Source of the DNA: Serratia sarumanii
GTDB lineage: Bacteria > Pseudomonadota > Gammaproteobacteria > Enterobacterales > Enterobacteriaceae
Reading direction: 5' to 3'
DNA: 64,000 nt
NCBI RefSeq assembly: GCF_029962605.1
Contig: NZ_CP124750.1
Location: 2,914,001-2,978,000, forward strand
Of this stretch, positions 33,585 through 43,366 are shown piece after piece. Made by a program: the position numbers and the translations under genes. Every line of letters begins with the position of its first letter. Within the stretch, counting starts at the first letter, position 1. Below the pieces are notes generated by a model that saw only the letters and a list, made by a program, of their open reading frames with translations, was not told the DNA's origin and searched no databases.

Positions 33585-34547
33585 TTATCTATCAGAAAAC
33601 TCATGTTTAATGGTTCTTTCGATTGCCGAATCAAGTTCAACCGGCGCCACGAAATTATTTTTCACATTACTTTTAAATTGCGTTCTGGCGCAGAATTTCT
33701 GCACTCTGACGCGGCTGATTGGGAATTTTTTACGACTTATTTTACTCACGACATCCAATGCGGTCGCCCCGCATATGCCCACCACATAAGGAATGCGAAT
33801 CGTCTTATTTTCTCTGCCCAGCGAGGAGGAAATAACGTCGACCAATTGATTCATCGTAAAATCCGGTTTATCGACGTAGTTGCTGACCTGATAACTTGAC
33901 TGCTGGTCCAACGCATGTTCCAGCCGCGCGGCAATATTTTCAACGTAAGCCATCGACTTCATATTATTGCCGCTGCCAATCATCACGAATCGGCCGCTGG
34001 CGATCTGGCGAAACAGGTTATACACATTGCCCCGGTTGCCTTCACCGAATACCACCGTCGGGCGGATGATGGTCAATTTGTTTGCGCTATCCGCCTTGCG
34101 CCACGCTTCATAAACGTATTCCGCTTCGAGCTTGGACTTGCCGTAATGGTTGAAGGGATCGAAACGTCCCCCTTCATCGGTTTCCTGCTCGACGAACCCG
34201 TAAACGGCCACCGAGGAAGTGAAAATGATTTGGCGGATATTCAAGGCGGAGGCGGTCATGCAGACATGGCGTGCGCCTTCGACATTGACCTGATAATAGA
34301 GCGAAATAGGATCGACGTTGTCCTGATGCTCCGCCGCCAGATTAATGATGGCGTCACAGCCCGCCAGCGGTTCTTGCAGGGTCTGGGGCTGTGTCACGTC
34401 GCCATACTGATAGAGCGCCGGAAAATGCGCGCTGGGTTGCTTGTCAACGATGACCAACGTCAGATCATCGCGCGCACTGAGACGTTTTGCCAGGCGTGTT
34501 CCGATAAAACCGGAACCCCCGATAATAGCTACTTTACGCTTATCCAT
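33585..34547 (-). CDS. gnu: Gnu-like epimerase (GlcNAc-P-P-undecaprenol 4-epimerase)
   Basis: A 320-residue extended SDR. GGSGFIG is the NAD motif at residues 10-16 and YGKSK the active-site motif. The segments LAAEHQDNVDPISLYYQVNVEG, RPTVVFGEGNRGNVYNLFRQIASG and MKSMAYVENI closely recall E. coli O157 Gnu (Z3206). Gnu converts lipid-linked GlcNAc to GalNAc. Its position before wecA supports a GalNAc-primed repeat. It lies outside the JUMPstart-led transcript by about 120 bases and is visibly AT-richer than the nar genes. UDP-sugar epimerase activity is the alternative. Confidence 0.8.
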   Translation of the reverse strand: MDKRKVAIIGGSGFIGTRLAKRLSARDDLTLVIVDKQPSAHFPALYQYGDVTQPQTLQEPLAGCDAIINLAAEHQDNVDPISLYYQVNVEGARHVCMTASALNIRQIIFTSSVAVYGFVEQETDEGGRFDPFNHYGKSKLEAEYVYEAWRKADSANKLTIIRPTVVFGEGNRGNVYNLFRQIASGRFVMIGSGNNMKSMAYVENIAARLEHALDQQSSYQVSNYVDKPDFTMNQLVDVISSSLGRENKTIRIPYVVGICGATALDVVSKISRKKFPISRVRVQKFCARTQFKSNVKNNFVAPVELDSAIERTIKHEFSDR

Positions 34548-34727
34548 AATTTGTCACTCAGCAGGTTCTCATTATTCCTGTCACCGCGATGGAAACAGGA
34601 CGCTAATATGCGTTAGGTAATGAGTTCCAGACTGGACAAATCGAACCTGGCTTTCAAATAACAAATAATGAAATAAAAGATTTCATCAAATGTAAAATTA
34701 TCGCTAAAGATAAAACCTCATTCAGCA

Positions 34728-35627
34728 CTAATTTTTAACATCGTAAGCAACTTGATATTGCAAGGTTTTGTTCGGCAATATGAGATTAATCCGACCTTTA
34801 CCCGGCGTAGAAGAAGTCTCATATTTTACCGGCAACTTAAGCTGCCCTTGCTTAGGGTCGACACATTCGATGGTCGCCTGCTCCATGCTCTCGCCCTGGT
34901 ACAGGCAGAGCAGGGTTTGCGGGCTGTTGGTATGGGGATTATTCAGCGTCAGCGTCAACACCACGCGCGTGTTGTTCTGAATATCATTGATCACCGGTGG
35001 ACGAGTTTGGTTGCCGAGCACATATGAAAAATGTGAAATAACCAGCAAAGAAGCGAATACCGTCAGGTATTTCACTACGCGGCTGGCGGGCATGCTGAAA
35101 AAGCGCCGCGCCGTCGTCGATTTTTTTTCACGCGTGGGTTCATGAGCTGACTCTACCGTTGCAACAGGCGCAGCCACCAGCGTCGATTTACGCGGCTTAT
35201 CTATTTTTTCATCGTTTGTTTCAGACGACTCACTTTCATTTTCAGAAAGTTCCGCTTGAATATCAACGCCAATATTTTCATCGCCATTTAATATATCATC
35301 ATCAGCGTAGCCCTCATCCTCGGATATAAAGTAAAAAGCCGCTTGATTTTCCACCTTGTAACCCAAACGGGGAATGGTTCTGATAAGCGTATGTTCCGTG
35401 TCGCTAATTTTTTGGCGAATAGATTTAATTGTTTGATTTATCGTTGAATCTGAGCAGTAAGTTCCTTTCCAGATATTTTCTATAATTTCCGTTCGTGTAA
35501 CCAGCTCTGGCGATCTGGCGACAAGCAGCGAAAGAATTTGATACTCCTTCCAACGCAGACGAAATTTCTCCCCGGCAGGAGTCAGAACATCGAGATTCCT
35601 AATCTTTATTCTTTTATCAAGATTCAC
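34728..35627 (-). CDS. membrane-bound winged-helix regulator (CadC/ToxR-like)
   Basis: About 299 residues. Residues 1-100 are an OmpR/PhoB-type winged helix (RWKEYQILSLLVARSPELVTRTEIIENIW, then TIRTIPRLGYKVE). An acidic linker (ENESESSETNDEK) is followed by a Lys-rich stretch, one membrane helix (YLTVFASLLVISHFSYVLG) and a periplasmic domain of about 100 residues. This is the CadC/ToxR layout: an inner-membrane one-component regulator sensing periplasmic signals. I chose GTG at 35627, with AAGGA eight bases upstream; a TTG at 35678 has no such site. It is AT-rich and sits at the head of the polysaccharide cluster, which it may regulate. Confidence 0.82.
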   Translation of the reverse strand: MNLDKRIKIRNLDVLTPAGEKFRLRWKEYQILSLLVARSPELVTRTEIIENIWKGTYCSDSTINQTIKSIRQKISDTEHTLIRTIPRLGYKVENQAAFYFISEDEGYADDDILNGDENIGVDIQAELSENESESSETNDEKIDKPRKSTLVAAPVATVESAHEPTREKKSTTARRFFSMPASRVVKYLTVFASLLVISHFSYVLGNQTRPPVINDIQNNTRVVLTLTLNNPHTNSPQTLLCLYQGESMEQATIECVDPKQGQLKLPVKYETSSTPGKGRINLILPNKTLQYQVAYDVKN

Positions 35628-36356
35628 TTTTAATTTCCTTAGCGTGCCTGTCCTGCACACTTTGTATAGAAATATCAAAAAATGTTCAAGAAATTAAATG
35701 TAAACTCAACAGGTTGCATTCATCGGATATTGGCCTTTATAAAAATTTTCTGATTTCATTTTTTACATTAGGCCTTATTAAGGATGTTCCGTTTACCCAA
35801 ATGACTCTTTTTCCCTGCTGGCAACATGGATTTCTTTCATGGCTACCGTAAAATTCAAATGGTCACCTCATTGATTTAAAAAGGAAAAACTAGCGGCGTT
35901 GTTAGATTGTTAATCGAATAAAATTGTGAAATTTCATTCTTATCCGTGAATTCATTGTGTTTTTCCACCTAATCTGATTGTCAGATAGACTACAAAAAGC
36001 CGGAAAAAACAGAATGAGAGTTATCTGATTTAACCCCGTTACACATTCCACTCAGTGCGTGCAGCATCTATGACAAAACCCTATTACTGATTTTATAACA
36101 ATCGCACTAATTATGCCTTACCGTCCCGGAAATTTCATTTAATCTGCGGAAAGATATTAACGCCTTAATGTAAGAATACTCTCAATAAAACGAAAAAAAC
36201 GTACAAATAATATAATCCGTTTTGGCGAAAATATTCCCACATTGAGAGATAGTGCTATAAAAAAAGAAAAAAACGGCAAGCGGAGATGAGAATTTTACCT
36301 AAAGACAGAAAATTTCACTGAGGAGGCGAGGAGAGATGACTCGGAATGAGCGAAAT
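35628..36356. other. long AT-rich intergenic region upstream of the membrane regulator
   Basis: Roughly 730 bases with no convincing gene on either strand. It is markedly AT-rich compared with the rest of the window, with many A and T tracts, and resembles H-NS-bound DNA at the edge of an acquired locus. It must hold the promoter of the regulator gene. I see no clear -35/-10 pair that stands out among many AT matches and no repeat of note. Confidence 0.5.
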
Positions 36357-36379
36357 ATCCCTCCCCTGCCGGGAGGGAT
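36357..36379 (-). terminator. hairpin after narK
   Basis: ATCCCTCCC (36357-36365) and GGGAGGGAT (36371-36379) pair perfectly around CTGCC, about 20 bases past the narK stop. The following minus-strand sequence ATTTCGCTC has only a short U stretch, so it is a moderate terminator. Confidence 0.65.
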
Positions 36380-36398
36380 TGAGAAAGACGTTTGATAC

Positions 36399-37793
36399 TC
36401 AGGCTTTTTTCTTGCGGCCATACACCGCCCAGGTGATCACCACGCACAAGATATAGAACACCAGGAATACTTTCATTGCCCCCGCCGGCGAACCGGTCAA
36501 CGCCAGCGAGGTGCCGAATGCCTGGGGAATGAAGAAGCCGCCGGCGGCGCCGATCGCCGAGATAAAGCCCAATGCGGCGGCGGAGTCCGTCACCGCTTCA
36601 CGCTGCGCGCTCTCGTCGCTGCCGCCGGCCGCTTTCACGCGATCGACAGTGATTTTACGGAAAATGACGGCGATCATTTGGAAAGTCGACCCGCTGCCCA
36701 GCCCCGCAGTGAGGAACAGCACCATAAAGATGCCGTAGAAGGCGATGAACGAACCGCCCTCACCCGCCGTCGGCAAGGTCAGGAACAGCAGCGCGGCGAA
36801 TACGGCCATCACCACAAAGTTGATCAGCGTCACCCGCACGCCGCCGAAACGGTCAGACAGCGCGCCGCCGACCGGCCGCGCCAGCGCACCGAGGAACGGC
36901 CCGAAGAATGCGTAATGCAGGATCACGATGTCCGGGAATTGCGTCTTCGACAGCATGGCAAAACCGGCGGAGAAACCGATGAAAGAACCGAAGGTTGCGA
37001 GATACAGCAAACTCAGCATCCACAAATGCCCACGCTTGAGCACCGGCAGTTGCTGGCGCAGCGAGGCCTTGGCCGCCGCCAGATCGTTCATGCCGAACCA
37101 AGCCGCCAGGGTGGCGACCAGCAGGAAAGGCACCCAGACCCAGGCGGCGTTTTCCAGCCACAGCTGCCCCCCCTCCGCCTGATTTTGCGCCGTGCCGCCA
37201 AACAGGCCGAACAGGCTGAAAGAAATCGCCAGCGGCGCGACCAGCTGCATGACGCTGACGCCCAGATTTCCCAACCCGCCGTTGAGCCCTAACGCGCCGC
37301 CCTGACGCGCTTTTGGGAAGAAGAAGCTGATGTTGGCCATGCTGGAGGCAAAGTTGGCGCCGGCGAAGCCGCACAGCAGGGAAATGATGACGAACACGCT
37401 GTACGGCGTGCTGCTGTCTTGCACCGCGAACCCCAGCCACAAGCACGGCACCAGCAGGAAGCAGGTGCTGATGGCGGTCCAGCGACGGCCGCCAAACAGC
37501 GGGATCACGAATGAATACGGCACGCGTAAAATAGCACCCGACACCGACGGCAGCGCCGTCAGGAGGAACAGCTGGTCGGTGGTGAAGTTGAAGCCCACCT
37601 TGTTCAGGTTGACCGCGACGGCGCTGAACAGCATCCAGACGCAGAAGGCCAGCAGCAGGCAGGGAATGGAAATCCACAGGTTGCGGGTGGCGATGCGATG
37701 GCCACGCTGCTGCCAAAAGGCGCTGTCTTCAGGACGCCAGTCCTGAATCAGCGCACCGGTTTTCTTTGATGAAGGCGTTGCAAGTTGCGACAT
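36399..37793 (-). CDS. narK: nitrate/nitrite transporter NarK
   Basis: A 464-residue major-facilitator protein with twelve helices, matching the E. coli NarK length. The nitrate-signature stretches FAGANFASSMANISFFFPKARQGGALGLNGGLGNLGVS and GFSAGFAMLSKTQFPD are clear. It exchanges nitrate for nitrite across the inner membrane and so feeds NarG. The ATG at 37793 has GAGG five bases upstream; a GTG 15 bases earlier is rejected. An FNR box and a NarL heptamer lie in the shared gap with narX. In E. coli it is followed by narG; here the polysaccharide cluster follows. Confidence 0.97.
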   Translation of the reverse strand: MSQLATPSSKKTGALIQDWRPEDSAFWQQRGHRIATRNLWISIPCLLLAFCVWMLFSAVAVNLNKVGFNFTTDQLFLLTALPSVSGAILRVPYSFVIPLFGGRRWTAISTCFLLVPCLWLGFAVQDSSTPYSVFVIISLLCGFAGANFASSMANISFFFPKARQGGALGLNGGLGNLGVSVMQLVAPLAISFSLFGLFGGTAQNQAEGGQLWLENAAWVWVPFLLVATLAAWFGMNDLAAAKASLRQQLPVLKRGHLWMLSLLYLATFGSFIGFSAGFAMLSKTQFPDIVILHYAFFGPFLGALARPVGGALSDRFGGVRVTLINFVVMAVFAALLFLTLPTAGEGGSFIAFYGIFMVLFLTAGLGSGSTFQMIAVIFRKITVDRVKAAGGSDESAQREAVTDSAAALGFISAIGAAGGFFIPQAFGTSLALTGSPAGAMKVFLVFYILCVVITWAVYGRKKKA

Positions 37794-37853
37794 AAAAACC
37801 TCAGACACGGGGGATCATTCTGCACACCCTAGGGGGCGGCCCCGGCGGCAAAG

Positions 37854-37867
37854 TTGATGTATATCAA
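37854..37867. promoter_or_regulatory. FNR box between narK and narX
   Basis: TTGATGTATATCAA fits TTGAT-N4-ATCAA exactly. It is centred about 68 bases before the narK ATG, consistent with a class II activator site at -41.5 for narK. The remainder of the 350-bp narK-narX gap holds the narX promoter, which I cannot place exactly. Confidence 0.85.
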
Positions 37868-37913
37868 CCCGAATGCAAGTAGTTGGCGGCGCAAATAGCG
37901 CCTTCATCCCCTT

Positions 37914-37920
37914 AGGGGTA
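37914..37920 (-). promoter_or_regulatory. candidate NarL heptamer
   Basis: The minus strand reads TACCCCT, matching the NarL heptamer consensus TACYYMT. It is half of the small inverted repeat CCCCT-T-AGGGG (37908-37918). It lies about 56 bases upstream of the FNR box relative to narK, similar to NarL sites at E. coli narK. Confidence 0.5.
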
Positions 37921-38143
37921 CGCCCAAAATAAAAATTAAATCACTTTAAATCAACGCATTAGAAAACATCACGCCGCTACTCTCACCGCTGCGCCGTCCC
38001 GCCGGAAACTAATGGGTACTTCATTCGAGGTATGGGGTTATGCTCAGGGATAATCAAAAATACGGCTGAATCGTTACTTGTTTACCCCGTCGCCGCCTCT
38101 CCCCCTGAGTTTCAGCGGCGCCAAATGCCAGGAACCCGCGCTT

Positions 38144-39928
38144 ATGAAACGCCTGTTGGCCCCGCTTTCGATCGTGAATCAGGTCGCCCTGCTGATGTTG
38201 CTGTCGGGCATTCTGGGCGTGGCCGGCATGGGGATTTCCGCCTGGATGTCGCAAAGCATTCAGGGCAATGCGCACGCCATCAACAAGGCCGGCTCACTGC
38301 GTATGCAAAGCTACCGTCTGCTGGCGCAGGTGCCGCTGGATGAACGGCATGAAGCGTTGATTCGCGAACTGGAGCGCGACGAAAACAGCCCCGATCTGCA
38401 GCGTTCGGTGGAGCAGGAAGGGTTGACGCAACCTTTCGACGCCTTGCGCGACTACTGGCAACAGACCCTGCAACCACGCCTGCGCAGCGCGCAGCGCCCG
38501 GCCGACGCCGCGCCGCAGGTGGCGCACTTCGTGCAGCTGCTGGATAAGCTGGTGTCGGATATCGACAGGCAAACCGAGCGCCGCCTGCTGATGGTGACGC
38601 TGGTGCAGGCCGGCTTCATCGCGCTGACCCTGCTGCTGCTGATCGGCACCACCTGCTACCTGCGCCGCCGGTTGCTGCATCCGTGGCGACAGCTGGTGGA
38701 AATGGCGCTGGCGGTGGGCCGCGGCGATTTTAGCCGCCGCTTCGCGCAGCGCGGCCATCAGGATGAAATGGCGTCGCTCGGCGGCGCGTTGAACACCATG
38801 TCCGACGAACTGTCGGCCACCTACAGCGGGCTGGAGCAGCGCGTGGCCGAGAAGACCGCGGACCTGCAGCAAAAGAATCAGGTGCTGAGCTTCCTTTATC
38901 GCGCCAGCCGCCTGCTGCACGCCAGCGAGCCGCTGTGCAGCCGCCTGACGCCGCTGCTCAACCAGCTGCAAACCCTGACGCCGCTGCGCGCCATTCAGGT
39001 GCGACTGTATGAAAACGACAGCCGGGAACCGCTGCTGCAGCTGAGCGGCAACCAGCCGCTGCGGCCGGAGCATTGCCATAACCCGGTGTGCAGCGCCTGC
39101 CTGAACGACAGCGACCGCCAGCATCCCGACAATCCGTCGCTGAGCTGGAGCCTGAGCGACAAGCTCGGCGACTACGGCGTGATCGTGGCACAGCATGCGC
39201 CGCAACAGCCGCTGAACGATGAGCACCGCCAGCTGATCAACACCCTGGTGGAGCAGCTGACCAGCGTGCTGGCCATCGAGCGTCAGGTCGACCATCAGCA
39301 GCAGCTGATGCTGATGGAAGAACGGGCGGCGATCGCCCGCGAGCTGCACGACTCCATCGCCCAATCGCTTTCCTGCCTGAAAATGCAAATCGCCTGCCTG
39401 CAGATGCAGGGCGAAACGCTCTCGTCGGCCAGCCAGGCGCTGGTGCAGCAGATGCGCGAAGAGCTGAACGGCGCCTATCGCCAGCTGCGCGAGCTGCTGA
39501 CCACCTTCCGCCTGCAACTGACCGAACCGGGCCTGCTGGCGGCGCTGCAATCGACAGTGGCGGAGTTCAATCCCAAACTGGGTCTGACCATCAGCCTCGA
39601 TTACCAACTGGGGCCACGCACGGTGCCGGCTTACCAGGCCATTCACCTGCTGCAGATCGCCCGCGAGGCGCTCAGCAACATCCTTAAGCATGCCGCCGCC
39701 AGCGAGGTAAGCATTCAGGTCATCAACAAGCGGGGCGAAGTGACCCTGAGCGTATGCGACAACGGACGCGGCCTGCCGGCCGAGACGTCTCGCCCCGACC
39801 ATTACGGCTTGATCATCATGCGCGATCGCGCCAAGAGCCTGCATGGCCGCTGCAATATTTTACCGCGCAGCGGCGGCGGCACCGAGGTGCGGGTCAGCTT
39901 CACGCCGGATAACCACGCCATCGACTAA
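38144..39928 (+). CDS. narX: nitrate/nitrite sensor histidine kinase NarX
   Basis: A 594-residue sensor, close to E. coli NarX (598). Two membrane helices (about 11-35 and 150-173) flank a periplasmic domain that has the P-box [18 protein letters not shown] at 42-59, the nitrate-binding element. A HAMP domain and a Cys-bearing central module ([10 protein letters not shown]) follow. The HisKA_3 box is [12 protein letters not shown] and the ATPase lid has DNGRGLP. It phosphorylates NarL in response to nitrate. The start [13 protein letters not shown] is chosen because the upstream in-frame codon is a TTG with no ribosome binding site. narL follows ten bases later. Confidence 0.97.
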   Translation: MKRLLAPLSIVNQVALLMLLSGILGVAGMGISAWMSQSIQGNAHAINKAGSLRMQSYRLLAQVPLDERHEALIRELERDENSPDLQRSVEQEGLTQPFDALRDYWQQTLQPRLRSAQRPADAAPQVAHFVQLLDKLVSDIDRQTERRLLMVTLVQAGFIALTLLLLIGTTCYLRRRLLHPWRQLVEMALAVGRGDFSRRFAQRGHQDEMASLGGALNTMSDELSATYSGLEQRVAEKTADLQQKNQVLSFLYRASRLLHASEPLCSRLTPLLNQLQTLTPLRAIQVRLYENDSREPLLQLSGNQPLRPEHCHNPVCSACLNDSDRQHPDNPSLSWSLSDKLGDYGVIVAQHAPQQPLNDEHRQLINTLVEQLTSVLAIERQVDHQQQLMLMEERAAIARELHDSIAQSLSCLKMQIACLQMQGETLSSASQALVQQMREELNGAYRQLRELLTTFRLQLTEPGLLAALQSTVAEFNPKLGLTISLDYQLGPRTVPAYQAIHLLQIAREALSNILKHAAASEVSIQVINKRGEVTLSVCDNGRGLPAETSRPDHYGLIIMRDRAKSLHGRCNILPRSGGGTEVRVSFTPDNHAID

Positions 39929-39938
39929 CGGAGACACC

Positions 39939-40589
39939 ATGACGACAGAAACCGCCGCCACAATCTTACTGATAGACGACCACCCGATGCTGCGCAACGG
40001 CGTAAAACAGCTGATTGGCATGGACGCCCGCCTGCAGGTCATCGCCGAAGCCAGCAACGGTGAGCAAGGCGTCACGCTGGCGGAGCAGCACGACCCGGAC
40101 CTGATCCTGCTCGACCTGAACATGCCCGGCATCAACGGGCTGGAAACGCTGGATCGCCTGCGCCAGACCGACCTGTCGGGGCGCGTCGTGGTGTTCAGCG
40201 TGTCCAACCATGAAGACGACGTCGTCAGCGCGCTCAAACGCGGCGCCGACGGCTATCTGTTGAAAGACATGGAGCCGGAGGATCTGCTGAAGGCGCTGCA
40301 TCAGGCGGCGGCCGGGCAGATGGTGCTGAGCGAAACGCTGACGCCGATCCTCGCCGCCAGCCTGCGGGAAAACCGCCCCAGCGCCGATCGCGATATTCAG
40401 CAATTGACGCCGCGCGAGCGGGATATCCTGAAGCTGATCGCCCAGGGGCTGCCGAACAAGCTGATCGCCCGCCGCCTGACCATCACCGAGAGCACCGTCA
40501 AGGTGCACGTCAAACACCTGCTGAAAAAGATGAAGCTAAAATCCCGCGTCGAGGCCGCGGTGTGGGTGCTGCAGGGTAAAAACGGTTAA
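39939..40589 (+). CDS. narL: nitrate/nitrite response regulator NarL
   Basis: A 216-residue LuxR/FixJ-type regulator, exactly the E. coli length. The receiver domain has DD at 13-14, phospho-acceptor Asp59 in LLDLNMPG and the usual Lys in LLKDMEP. The C-terminal HTH reads [25 protein letters not shown]. It activates narGHJI and narK on nitrate. The frame extends upstream into narX, but the ATG at 39939 follows a CGGAG site. Its stop overlaps the stop of the convergent ychO-like gene by three bases. Confidence 0.98.
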   Translation: MTTETAATILLIDDHPMLRNGVKQLIGMDARLQVIAEASNGEQGVTLAEQHDPDLILLDLNMPGINGLETLDRLRQTDLSGRVVVFSVSNHEDDVVSALKRGADGYLLKDMEPEDLLKALHQAAAGQMVLSETLTPILAASLRENRPSADRDIQQLTPRERDILKLIAQGLPNKLIARRLTITESTVKVHVKHLLKKMKLKSRVEAAVWVLQGKNG

Positions 40590-42097
40590 TCGCCGCCGTA
40601 CAGCGGCCCGGTTTGCGCCGGGATCGGCGGCGGCGTCAGGGTTTTGATCGGCAGCAGGCTCGCATCATCACCGGCGGTCGCCGTCAGCGGCGGCGCCACT
40701 TTCAGCTCTATCCAGTTGGAGGTCACGCGCTGCTGCTTTTCGTCCTCCAGCGTGACCGACAGCCGGTAGCTGTTGGCGGCGCCCGGCGCGTCGTCCCACG
40801 GCGGCACGATCGCCGTCCAGCCCTGCGGATCGTTGGCGTTGTGCGGCGGCGTCAGGCTCAGCGCCTGCGTATCCCCCTGCCAACTGACGTGAGCGATGCC
40901 GTTCAACGCCTTGATTTCCAGCACCAGCGGCACGGTTTCCCCTGCCTGCAGGCTCCACGGCGGCGTGGCCAGGAACACCTGCAGCGTTTTGCGCTGGCGG
41001 AATTCCAGCACCGGCACGTTCTTGCGTTCGATGGGATCATAGCGGCTGCCGCGCAGCGACTTGGCCTGCGCCACATACTCCGGCGAAATCTGCTTCGCCA
41101 GCGGTACCCCGAGCCGATAGCTCAGCGCCAGTTCGACCTGATCCTGGCTCTGCCCGCCCGCGCCAATCTTATGCAGCGCCTTCATCGTCACCAGCGGCAC
41201 CGGCGTGTAATTGAGCCCCAGCTGCATCGCGCGCGGATCGTTTTGTTTTTTGCCGCTGCCAAACAGATCGACATTATCGCCCAGATACTGCTCATAGCTG
41301 AGCGAACCGCCGATCTGGCGATAAAACGGCAGATAGCCTTGCGTCGTGATGTCGTAACCGCGCGCCGGACGGCTGAAAAACACGCCATCGCCGGGCTGTT
41401 GCGCCAGCGCCGACAGCGGGTAGTAATAGTTGGTGGAGAAACGCAGGTAGTCTCCCCAGGCTTCCGCGCCGACGCTGCCGCGATTGCGCTGCCGGGCGAA
41501 ATCGCTGTCGAGCGCCGTGTTGTAACCCAGCAGCCAGTCGCCGACGATCCAGCGCTGCCCCAGCGCAAAATTGCCGAGCGCCCCGGCGCTTTGCTGCAGC
41601 CAGCCGATCTGGCTGTAGGTCAGCAATCCGTCGACGTCGTACAGCGGGCTGAATAACTGCCCGTTGCTGCCGGTAAAGTCCCCCTCACCGGTCATCTTCA
41701 GCGATAGCCGGGCGGTGCCCAGCGGCGACAACAGCTCCTGCGCCTGTTGCTGCAGCGTGTCGGCCGCCTGGCCGAGCAGGTAATCCTCGGCGCGGCTGCG
41801 CATCTGCTGACGGGAAACGTTATTCAGATCTTTTTCGCCAAACTGCTTGGCCATCTCGGCCCACTGCTTCTCGCGCGCGGCATCGTCGGGCGCACCGCCC
41901 AGCTCCGGCAAACTCTCGGCCGGATCCGCGGCTTGCCGTTCGGAAGAAATAACGGCGTCCGGCGCCGGCGGGGATTCGGCGCACACGGGCGCCGCGCCGG
42001 CCAGCCACACCAGCGGCCCGGCCAGCCAGGCCGCCCGGCGGCGGCGCCAGAGTCGTTTTTTGATTTTGATGAGTCCTGCCTGAATTTCGTCTTTCAT
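40586..42097 (-). CDS. ychO: YchO-like inverse autotransporter / invasin-type beta-barrel protein
   Basis: A 503-residue exported protein. After a long basic N-terminus ([15 protein letters not shown]) comes a signal helix ending APVCAES. The body has the beta-barrel sequence of inverse autotransporters ([64 protein letters not shown]) and a C-terminal Ig-like domain. E. coli has ychO in the same place, converging on narL, and the sequences look alike. It is expected in the outer membrane with a role in adhesion or surface structure. I used the ATG at 42097; the open frame further up lacks a leader. Confidence 0.9.
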   Translation of the reverse strand: MKDEIQAGLIKIKKRLWRRRRAAWLAGPLVWLAGAAPVCAESPPAPDAVISSERQAADPAESLPELGGAPDDAAREKQWAEMAKQFGEKDLNNVSRQQMRSRAEDYLLGQAADTLQQQAQELLSPLGTARLSLKMTGEGDFTGSNGQLFSPLYDVDGLLTYSQIGWLQQSAGALGNFALGQRWIVGDWLLGYNTALDSDFARQRNRGSVGAEAWGDYLRFSTNYYYPLSALAQQPGDGVFFSRPARGYDITTQGYLPFYRQIGGSLSYEQYLGDNVDLFGSGKKQNDPRAMQLGLNYTPVPLVTMKALHKIGAGGQSQDQVELALSYRLGVPLAKQISPEYVAQAKSLRGSRYDPIERKNVPVLEFRQRKTLQVFLATPPWSLQAGETVPLVLEIKALNGIAHVSWQGDTQALSLTPPHNANDPQGWTAIVPPWDDAPGAANSYRLSVTLEDEKQQRVTSNWIELKVAPPLTATAGDDASLLPIKTLTPPPIPAQTGPLYGGD

Positions 42098-42526
42098 GAC
42101 ACCGTTGGCCTCCCTCCCTCCTGGAGCATGCCAACCCACTGCTTTGCTGCCGCCTTTCCCGCGGCAGATCTGAAAAACCTTACGTCCCGGCCTGTCGGGG
42201 CGCCTCTCCCTTAAAGCCTAACGGCTTGACGAGCAGAAACAATAGGATAAACCCCAATCACCTCTCAGTGACGCCGTCACTTACGCCATTGGCCGCTCCA
42301 TTCCGGCCGCCAGGTGAATTCACACCCTTTTAGCACCGATTTTGCCGATAAAAAGCGCAGCAACCCACTGCTGCGCGCCACCGCGCATGGCATTGTATCA
42401 CTCTGCAATACCTAAAGTGGCGATGCGCACGACTGCGCATTTCTCACAATCCACCGCATTTCACTCCGATGAAATACGCATTTTGCCGTTATTTTAAACA
42501 TCTGTTTCACGACTGACGGAGCCTTG
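42098..42526. other. intergenic region between ychO and prepilin peptidase
   Basis: About 430 bases between divergent genes. It contains a perfect inverted repeat ATGCGCA-CGAC-TGCGCAT at 42423-42440, about 85 bases before the prepilin peptidase, and GC-rich hairpin sequence near 42372-42390. No ORF with a good ribosome binding site is seen. Promoters for both flanking genes must be here. Confidence 0.4.
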
Positions 42527-43285
42527 ATGTTTCTTTTCTCACTGTGGCACGCGCTGTTTTTTACCGCGCTGCTGTCGGCAGGAATGGTCGCCTTCGCGCT
42601 CATCACCCGGCTGGAGCGAACGGCGGCCGTGCGCGCCAGCCCGCCGAGATTGCGCCGCCGCAGCCTGCTGCTGACGGCCTTGGGTGTGGCGTTGGCGACG
42701 CTGCCTTTCGACCCGCCGGCAGCACACCGGCTGTGGTTACCGCCGGCCGCGGCGCTGCTGATCGCCCTGGCCTGGCTGGACTGGCGCCACCGCTGGCTGC
42801 CGGACCGGCTGACCCAGCCGCTGCTGTGGGGCGGGCTGCTGTGCAATCTCGACGCTCGCTGGGCGCCGCTGGACGATGCGGTTATCGGCGCCGCCGCCGG
42901 CTACGGGGCGTTGTGGCTGCTCAACGCGCTTTATCGGCAGCTGCGGCGGCGTAACGGCATCGGCCAGGGCGACTTCAAACTGCTTGCGGCGCTGGGCGCC
43001 TGGCTCGGTTGGACGATGCTGCCGCTGCTGGTCTGCCTGGCGGCAGTATTCGGATTAGGCATGGCCTTGGCGCGCGGCCTGCGCAACCGTCGCGCCTGGC
43101 GAACACCGCAACCTTTCGGCATCGCCTTGGCGGCCGCCGGCTGGCTGTTGCTCTTGATGAACGCCGGCCAGAACGCGCCGGCGTTGTTCGGTGAGTTCTT
43201 CAGCGTCTCGATCAGCCGATTGAGCAATCCGGCCACTTCTGCCGTGCTGGCCGTTGCCGGATTGGCCAGTGGCTGGAAACCATAA
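42527..43285 (+). CDS. one-domain prepilin peptidase (type IV leader peptidase, A24)
   Basis: A 252-residue membrane aspartic protease. The catalytic Asp residues are Asp85 in LDWRHRWLPD and Asp149 in GQGDFKLL, the A24 signature. The N-terminal zinc-binding and methyltransferase domain with its Cys pairs (as in PilD/GspO) is absent; the first 80 residues hold two helices and an Arg-rich loop. The ATG has CGGAG five bases upstream. It would cut the leader of type IV pilin-like or type II pseudopilin substrates, but no such genes lie nearby. It is therefore an orphan that may serve a system elsewhere. Confidence 0.85.
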   Translation: MFLFSLWHALFFTALLSAGMVAFALITRLERTAAVRASPPRLRRRSLLLTALGVALATLPFDPPAAHRLWLPPAAALLIALAWLDWRHRWLPDRLTQPLLWGGLLCNLDARWAPLDDAVIGAAAGYGALWLLNALYRQLRRRNGIGQGDFKLLAALGAWLGWTMLPLLVCLAAVFGLGMALARGLRNRRAWRTPQPFGIALAAAGWLLLLMNAGQNAPALFGEFFSVSISRLSNPATSAVLAVAGLASGWKP

Positions 43286-43366
43286 AAACTGTTCCGGCGT
43301 CACAACCTCACCGGCGGCGAGCCAGGTTGCCGCGCGCTCCACTGAAGCGTTTCCGTTATTGTCCAT
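43055..43366 (-). other. opposite-strand ORF with strong start, possibly a gene remnant
   Basis: A 103-codon ORF begins MDNNGNASVERAATWLAAGEVVTPEQF, with AGGAG five bases before its ATG. Only the first 27 codons lie outside the prepilin peptidase gene; the rest reads antisense to it and is low-complexity. The start could belong to a gene truncated by a rearrangement. A hairpin (GTCCGC/GCGGAC, 43387-43404) lies just upstream on this strand. I do not recognise the sequence. Confidence 0.25.
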
